Shown here piece after piece: positions 52,593-61,391 of a stretch of 61,391 bases of DNA. The stretch spans positions 1-61,391 of the forward strand of contig JALSJE010000074.1 in assembly GCA_026989495.1 (NCBI GenBank). Direction: 5' to 3'. Position 1 is the first letter of the stretch; the number at the start of each line of letters is the position of its first letter. A program made the translations under genes and the position numbers. The notes under the pieces were generated by a model. The model was given only the letters and a program-made list of their open reading frames with translations, was not told the DNA's origin and searched no databases. The stretch comes from Gammaproteobacteria bacterium (GTDB taxonomy: Bacteria; Pseudomonadota; Gammaproteobacteria; S144-34).

Positions 52593-52785
52593 CCTCAACG
52601 GTTTTGACTCGCGCCATCCCTGGCGCTCGCCCTCCGGGCGCCGCGCCGGCACGCAACACCCACGACCCGCCAGACACCCACCTGCCGCCTTGGCCAGCCC
52701 CCTCGCCGGGCCGGCGCGGCGTCCAAATCGGCTCTCCTGCCGATTTGTCGAGACCGCCCCGTTCGACCGCTCCGGCACCCCTCCG
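52593..52785 (-). pseudogene. Interrupted, 3'-truncated second copy of tRNA-Ser(CGA)
   Basis: 52748-52785 is identical to the tRNA 5' half (52493-52530, 38 nt). 52593-52605 (cctcaacggtttt) is identical to 52481-52493. They are separated by a 142-nt insert (52606-52747); variable arm, T arm and 3' acceptor absent. Confidence 0.85.
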
Positions 52786-53017
52786 GCTATACACCGTGCA
52801 GCGGTATGCCCCGGCTGCCCGGACGCCGTCGTGGCATCCGGAGCGGCAGGCTCCTCAGGCCTGGTGCGTCAAGCGCGGGCGCGGTAGGGCAGCACCCTCG
52901 CCTCAGACACCTTCCAGGCCGCCTAGCTTATAAGGCATGGAATTTGCTTATAAGCAGCAGGAAAGTCATTTTATACTAACAGGAACCTTCGCGGAACGCG
53001 CCAAATCCCGAATCCCC

Positions 53018-54454
53018 ATGCGCCGCCTCCTCGCCATCGCCGCCGGCGCCCTGCTGGTGGCCTGCGATCCCCCGCCCGCGACCCACCTGGAGCAGGTCAA
53101 GGCAAGGGGAGAGCTGGTGGTGGCCACCCGCAACGCCGGCACCACCTACTTCGAAGGTCCCGAAGGTCCCATGGGCTTCGAGTACGACCTGGCGCGGGCC
53201 TTCGCGGAGCAGCTCGGCGTGCGTCTGCGGATCGTGGTGCCGGGCTCCCTGGACCGGATGCTGGACATGGTAGCGCGCGGCGAGGTGGACCTCGCCGCCG
53301 CGGGACTCACCGTCACCGAGGCGCGCAAACGCCGCCTGCGCTTCGGCCCACCCTATCTGCAGGTCACCCAGCAGCTCATCTACCGGGAGGGGCGACCCCG
53401 CCCGCGTGGCCTGCTGGACGTGGTCGGTGCGCGCCTGGAGGTGGTCGCGGGCAGCAGCCATGCGGAGCGGCTGCGGGCGCTGAAGCGCACCGAGTATCCC
53501 GAGCTGGAATGGGTCGAGAACCCGGATGCGGACAGCGAGGAGCTCCTGGAGAAGGTCTGGGAGGGCAGGATCGACTACACGATCGCCGACTCCAACGAGT
53601 TCGCGCTCAACCGCCGCTATTACCCGGAGCTGCGCGTCGCCTTCGACCTCGGCGAGCCCGAGCCCGTCGCCTGGGCCTTCCCCCGCAGACGCGACCCCAG
53701 CCTGCAGGAGGCCGCCGCGGCCTTCTTCACCCGCATCCGCGCCGACGGCACGCTGGCCCAGCTCGAGGACCGTCACTTCGGCCACGTCAACGGTCTCGAC
53801 TACGTGGGCACGCGCACCTATCTGCGCCACGTGCGCACGCGCCTGCCCCGCTACCGCGGACTCTACGAGGAAGCCGCCCGCAGGACCGGCATCGACTGGC
53901 GCCTGCTCGCCGCCATCGGCTACCAGGAGTCCCACTGGAACCCGCGGGCGCGCTCGCCCACGGGCGTGCGCGGCCTCATGATGCTGACGCTGGCCACCGC
54001 ACGCCAGCTCGGAATCCGCAACCGGCTCGATCCGCGCAGCAGCGTCATGGGCGGAGCGCGCTACCTGCGCCAGCTCATCGACCGCATTCCGAAGGAGGTC
54101 CCCTACCCCGACCGGGTGTGGATGGCGCTGGCGGCCTACAACGTGGGCTTCGGCCATCTGGAGGACGCCCGCATGCTCGTGCGCCTGCGCGGCGGCAACC
54201 CCGACCGCTGGATCGACGTGCGCGGGGCCCTGCCGCTGCTGAGCCAGCGCAAGTGGTATCGGCGCACGAAGCACGGCTACGCGCGGGGCCGCGAGCCCGT
54301 GCGCTACGTGGAGAACATCCGCGCCTACTACGACCTGCTCGTGTGGATCACCGAGCGGGAGCGGCTTAGGCTGCCGGAATCGGTGGTGGAGACGGGCTCG
54401 CTGCCGGAAGCCGCCCGCAAGGAACCCGCCGGGACCACGGACGCCACGCTCTGA
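53018..54454 (+). CDS. mltF: Membrane-bound lytic murein transglycosylase F
   Basis: Lipobox LLVAC; solute-binding domain (GELVVATRNAGTTYFEGPEGPMGFEYDLARAFAEQLGV) plus SLT domain (LLAAIGYQESHWNPRARSPTGVRGLMMLT). Confidence 0.94.
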   Translation: MRRLLAIAAGALLVACDPPPATHLEQVKARGELVVATRNAGTTYFEGPEGPMGFEYDLARAFAEQLGVRLRIVVPGSLDRMLDMVARGEVDLAAAGLTVTEARKRRLRFGPPYLQVTQQLIYREGRPRPRGLLDVVGARLEVVAGSSHAERLRALKRTEYPELEWVENPDADSEELLEKVWEGRIDYTIADSNEFALNRRYYPELRVAFDLGEPEPVAWAFPRRRDPSLQEAAAAFFTRIRADGTLAQLEDRHFGHVNGLDYVGTRTYLRHVRTRLPRYRGLYEEAARRTGIDWRLLAAIGYQESHWNPRARSPTGVRGLMMLTLATARQLGIRNRLDPRSSVMGGARYLRQLIDRIPKEVPYPDRVWMALAAYNVGFGHLEDARMLVRLRGGNPDRWIDVRGALPLLSQRKWYRRTKHGYARGREPVRYVENIRAYYDLLVWITERERLRLPESVVETGSLPEAARKEPAGTTDATL

Positions 54455-54466
54455 GTCCCGCCCGCC

Positions 54467-56585
<2,119 letters not shown>

Positions 56586-56601
56586 GGCCGGGGCGCGGTC
56601 C

Positions 56602-58203
<1,602 letters not shown>

Positions 58204-58207
58204 CTAA

Positions 58208-58440
58208 GGAAGCTCTGAAAAATCGCGATTTTTCAGAGCTTCCCCGCGGCCACGGACGGCCGCGGGGCGGCCCATGCACAGGGAAGTGCATGACGACTCA
58301 AGGAAAATCAGAACGGCCGCGAAGCACTACAGTGATGATCAATCCGCGCAGTGGATTGATCAGGGTTTCCTGGAAAATCCAAATGGCCGCGAAGCGCTCC
58401 AGCGCTGATCAATCCGCGTAGCGGATTGATCAGAGTTTCC
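58208..58440 (+). repeat. Nested-hairpin mosaic element, copy 5 (tandemly duplicated H4 tail)
   Basis: 36-bp perfect palindrome GGAAGCTCTGAAAAATCGCGATTTTTCAGAGCTTCC at 58208-58243; H2, H3; two successive H4 units. Confidence 0.92.
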
Positions 58441-58453
58441 TTAAGCTAGCCGT

Positions 58454-59821
58454 ATGGCCACCGCCCCCACCGCCGCCGCGCCCGCGCGGGAGGTCTACAC
58501 GGTCTCGCGGCTCAACCGCGAGGTGAAGCTCCTGCTCGAGCACGGGCTGCCGCTCATCTGGATCGAGGGCGAGATCTCCAACCTCTCGCGTCCCCGCTCC
58601 GGACACCTCTACTTCACGCTCAAGGACGAGCAGGCGCAGGTGCGCTGCGCCATGTTCCGCGGCCGCAACCGGCTGCTCGGCTTCGAGCCCGAGAACGGCA
58701 TGCACGTGCTGGCGCGGGTGCGGGTGAGCCTCTACGAGCCGCGCGGCGACTACCAGCTCATCGTCGAGCACATGGAGGAGTCCGGCGACGGGGCCCTGCG
58801 CCGCGCCTTCGAGGCCCTCAAGCGCCGCCTCCAGGCCGAGGGGCTGTTCGACGAGGCGCGCAAGCGCCCGCTGCCGCGGCTGCCGCGGCGCATCGGCGTG
58901 GTGACCTCGCCCACGGGGGCGGCCATCCGCGACATCCTGCACGTGCTGCGCCGGCGCTTCCCCGCCATCCCGGTGATGGTCTACCCCACCTCGGTGCAGG
59001 GCGAGGCCGCGGCGGGCGAGATCGTGGCGGCGCTCGCGCGCGCGGGCGCGCGCGCCGAGTGCGACGTGCTGATCCTGGCGCGCGGCGGAGGCTCCCTGGA
59101 GGACCTCTGGCCCTTCAACGAGGAGCGCGTTGCGCGCGCCATCGCCGCCTGCCCCATCCCGGTGGTGAGCGGCGTGGGGCACGAGGTGGACTTCACCATC
59201 GCCGACTTCGTGGCCGACCGGCGCGCGCCCACGCCCTCGGCGGCCGCGGAGCTGGTGAGCCCGGACGGCGCCGAGTGGCTGGCGCGCTTCGAGGCCCTCG
59301 AGCGGCGCCTGCGCACGGAGGCCGAGCGGCTGCTGGCAGGCCTCTCGCAGCGCGTGGACTGGCTGGAGCGGCGGCTGGCGCGCGAGCACCCGGGTGCGCG
59401 CCTGGAGCGGGTGCGCGAGCGGCTGGCGGCCCTGCGCGACCGCGCGGTGCGGGCACAGGTGGCGCGGCTCGCGGGCCTGGGCCACCGCCTCGAGCGCACG
59501 GAGACGGCGCTCGCCGCCCACCATCCCGGCGAACGCATCGCCGCCCTGGGCGAGCGCGTGGACCAGCTCCGCCGCCGCCTCGCCACCGCCGGGCGCGGTC
59601 GGCTGGAGCGAGCCGGCCAGCGTCTCGCCGCCGTGGGCCGTGCCCTTCATGCCGTGAGCCCGCTGGCGACCCTGGAGCGCGGCTATGCCATCGTCACGCG
59701 CGACCGCGACGGACGCATCCTGCGGGACGCCGCCGAGGCCGCCCCTGGCGAGGCGGTGACCGCGCGGCTCGCGCGCGGGCGGCTGCGCTGCCGGGTCGAG
59801 CGCGCGGAGCCGCAAACGTGA
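58454..59821 (+). CDS. xseA: Exodeoxyribonuclease VII large subunit
   Basis: VYTVSRLNREVKLLLEHGLPLIWIEGEISNLSRPRSGHLYFTLKDEQAQVRCAMFR. Confidence 0.97.
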   Translation: MATAPTAAAPAREVYTVSRLNREVKLLLEHGLPLIWIEGEISNLSRPRSGHLYFTLKDEQAQVRCAMFRGRNRLLGFEPENGMHVLARVRVSLYEPRGDYQLIVEHMEESGDGALRRAFEALKRRLQAEGLFDEARKRPLPRLPRRIGVVTSPTGAAIRDILHVLRRRFPAIPVMVYPTSVQGEAAAGEIVAALARAGARAECDVLILARGGGSLEDLWPFNEERVARAIAACPIPVVSGVGHEVDFTIADFVADRRAPTPSAAAELVSPDGAEWLARFEALERRLRTEAERLLAGLSQRVDWLERRLAREHPGARLERVRERLAALRDRAVRAQVARLAGLGHRLERTETALAAHHPGERIAALGERVDQLRRRLATAGRGRLERAGQRLAAVGRALHAVSPLATLERGYAIVTRDRDGRILRDAAEAAPGEAVTARLARGRLRCRVERAEPQT

Positions 59822-60672
59822 GCCGGCCGATTCCGGTGCGCGGTCTGCTCGCTGCCTGCCTCCTGGCGGCGGCCACTGCCGCCGAGGCCGTCGCTCTCCC
59901 CCGCCACCATCCGGTGCCAGGCGGCGTGGCGGTGGTGCCGCTCGGCTCCGCCCCCGAGCGGCCTGCGGCCCGCTACGGCGGCCGTCCGGTGCTCGTGGTG
60001 CGCGCAGGCGACGGCTGGACCGCGGTGGTGGGCATCCCGCTCACGGCGCGGCCGGGTGAGGCGCGCCTCGCAGTGGCGCAGGGCGGCCGCGCGCGCGCCG
60101 TGGCCTTCCGCATCCGGCCTCACCGCTACCCCGAGCAGCGCCTCACCCTCAAGGATCCGAAGATGGTGACGCCGCCCGCCTCGGCGCTCGCGCGCATCCG
60201 GGCCGAGACGGCACGCCTGCGCCGCGGCCTCGCCCACCGCTCCCCCGGCGTGCCCGAGCGGCTGCGCTTCCCGCCTCCGGCGAACGGGCCCCTCTCGAGC
60301 CGCTTCGGCCTGCGCCGCATCCTCAACGGGAAGCCGCGCAGCCCGCACCGCGGGCTCGACATCGCCGCCCCCCGCGGCGCTCCGGTGCGCGCGCCCGCCG
60401 CGGGCACCGTGCTGGACGTGGGCGACTTCTACTTCACCGGCCGCACCGTGCTGCTGGACCACGGCGGCGGGCTCGTCACGCTCTACTGCCACCTGGAGCG
60501 CGTGCAGGTGCGCAAGGGCCAGCGGCTGGCCGCCGGCGCCCGGATCGGGACCGTGGGCGCGAGCGGCCGCGCCACGGGCCCGCACCTGCACTGGGCAGTG
60601 GCCCTGAACGGGAACCTGGTGGACCCCGTCCTGTTCCTGGAGACGCCGTCCGCCGCCGTCGCCGCCCGCTGA
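59818..60672 (+). CDS. M23 family metallopeptidase
   Basis: SSRFGLRRILNGKPRSPHRGLDIAAPRGAPVRAPAAGTVL...GHYLHW-type end TGPHLHWAVALNGNLVDPVLFL; GTG start overlapping xseA stop. Confidence 0.92.
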   Translation: MSRPIPVRGLLAACLLAAATAAEAVALPRHHPVPGGVAVVPLGSAPERPAARYGGRPVLVVRAGDGWTAVVGIPLTARPGEARLAVAQGGRARAVAFRIRPHRYPEQRLTLKDPKMVTPPASALARIRAETARLRRGLAHRSPGVPERLRFPPPANGPLSSRFGLRRILNGKPRSPHRGLDIAAPRGAPVRAPAAGTVLDVGDFYFTGRTVLLDHGGGLVTLYCHLERVQVRKGQRLAAGARIGTVGASGRATGPHLHWAVALNGNLVDPVLFLETPSAAVAAR

Positions 60673-60704
60673 TGCGCGGCCCGGCGACGCCGACGGGCTT
60701 CCCT

Positions 60705-60733
60705 CGTGGGGCCGGCTTCCAGCCGGCCCCACG
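60705..60733. repeat. REP-like perfect hairpin between convergent genes
   Basis: CGTGGGGCCGGCT-TCC-AGCCGGCCCCACG; 13-bp perfect arms, 3-nt loop. Confidence 0.7.
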
Positions 60734-60783
60734 GGCGCGGCCGCAAGCCCCGCCCACGGAAAAGGAGGCCCGGCGCCGCTGCC

Positions 60784-61254
60784 TCAGCCCACGCGCCGCA
60801 CCGCAAGACCCAGCGCCTCGGCCGCCTCGGCCATGTCCCGGTCGGCCGTGACGAGACCAAGGGCGTGACGGACGACCACGGCGAGATGGAGCGCGTCCAG
60901 CGTGCGCAGCGGGGCGAGCGTCTCGGCGATCAGCCGGCGGGCGGCCTCGTAGACCGGCGGCTCCAGCGGGACGCTCCGATACACCCCCGCGGCAAGGTGG
61001 CCGCCGAAGGCGGCGAGCACGGCCGTCGCCTCCGCGGCGTCCAGCTCGCCCATGCGCCGCTTGCGCGCGACCAGGCTGGCGAACTCGACCTCCGTGAGCC
61101 AGCTCACGCAGGGCGGCGCGGGGAGCGCGCGCAACGTGGCCTCGGCGGCCTCGCTCAGCGGCCCGGGACAGTAGACCGCGCCGACGACACTCGTGTCGGC
61201 GTACCAGGCGGCAGGCTCAGCGGGCGTCCCGGTCCTGTCTCTGCAGCGCGGCAA
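60784..61254 (-). CDS. PIN-domain (VapC-type) toxin
   Basis: WYADTSVVGAVYCPG...LTEVEFASLVARK...LRTLDALHLAVVVRHALGLVTADRDMAEAAEALGL; PIN acidic residues present; start uncertain (TTG at 61254). Confidence 0.8.
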   Translation of the reverse strand: MPRCRDRTGTPAEPAAWYADTSVVGAVYCPGPLSEAAEATLRALPAPPCVSWLTEVEFASLVARKRRMGELDAAEATAVLAAFGGHLAAGVYRSVPLEPPVYEAARRLIAETLAPLRTLDALHLAVVVRHALGLVTADRDMAEAAEALGLAVRRVG

Positions 61255-61391
61255 ACGACGTCCCCTGTCGTCCGATGCGGTGGCGGAAGGCGGCCATGGA
61301 GGGGAAGGCGGCGCCGGCGGCCGGGCGCTCCGGCGGCACCAGCCGCGAGACGCCGCAGGCTGCCTCAGTCCACCTCGCGCTCGACGCTGCA
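61217..61391 (-). CDS. Partial antitoxin (Phd/VapB-like C-terminus), cut by window edge
   Basis: Open frame ...GVSRLVPPERPAAGAAFPSMAAFRHRIGRQGTSFAALQRQDRDAR* overlapping PIN ORF start. Confidence 0.45.
   Translation of the reverse strand, partial: AASSARWTEAACGVSRLVPPERPAAGAAFPSMAAFRHRIGRQGTSFAALQRQDRDAR

Noticed and set aside
52606-52747. Group I intron in tRNA-Ser
   Set aside because: Insert is only 142 nt, the 5' exon does not end in U, no P/Q/R/S core was seen, and the 3' exon is truncated; retained only as a structured insert in a tRNA-like pseudogene.
53152-53169. 9-bp tandem duplication gaaggtcccgaaggtccc in mltF
   Set aside because: In frame (EGPEGP) and within a solute-binding domain loop; unremarkable.
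58208-58291. Recurrent reverse-strand ORF beginning MH(F/I)PVHGPSRGRPWPRG.SEKS.FF in several mosaic-element copies, as a possible conserved small protein
   Set aside because: The reading frame is not preserved: indels in copies 2, 3 and 4 change it to SRGLACRGEGLKNRDF, MDRPAAVPGRG and similar. What is conserved is base-pairing, so the ORF is a by-product of the palindromes.

Overview
High-GC gammaproteobacterial chromosome segment that is densely packed and mostly conserved housekeeping. From the left: hom-alaC, a Mth938-like gene, then rpoS-nlpD-yqaA/DedA-pcm-surE (Smr gene divergent)-truD-ispF-ispD-ftsB-eno-kdsA-pyrG-tilS-accA, a TrpB2-type gene, and dnaE-rnhB-lpxB-lpxA-fabZ-lpxD-skp-bamA-rseP-dxr-cdsA-uppS-frr-pyrH-tsf-rpsB. 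To the right: map-glnD, VOC and DMT genes, dapC/dapD/dapE, two tRNA-Ser genes, an AurF-like diiron protein, a ManC/AlgA-type enzyme, a secreted DG-repeat protein, mltF, tadA-guaA-guaB, xseA, an M23 peptidase and a PIN toxin. The less ordinary signals are intergenic. (1) Five copies of a modular element of about 100-235 bp, built from nested hairpins (H1 GGAAGnnCTGAAAAATCGCGATTTTTCAGnnCTTCC; H2 CCGCGGCC..GGCCGCGG; H3 CATGCAC..GTGCATG; H4 TGATCAATCCGC-GCA-GCGGATTGATCA). The outer H1 arms covary between copies, and three copies abut or include a stop codon. (2) A second, interrupted tRNA-Ser(CGA)-like copy just upstream of the intact gene, split immediately 3' of the anticodon by a highly structured 142-nt insert. 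(3) Homologous 3' flanks downstream of the two tRNA-Ser genes. (4) A secreted protein with three ~75-aa DG-rich repeats resembling TCP10/CPAP G-box repeats. (5) A perfect dyad over the guaB -10 box. All calls come from reading the sequence and the supplied ORFs; no database search was run.
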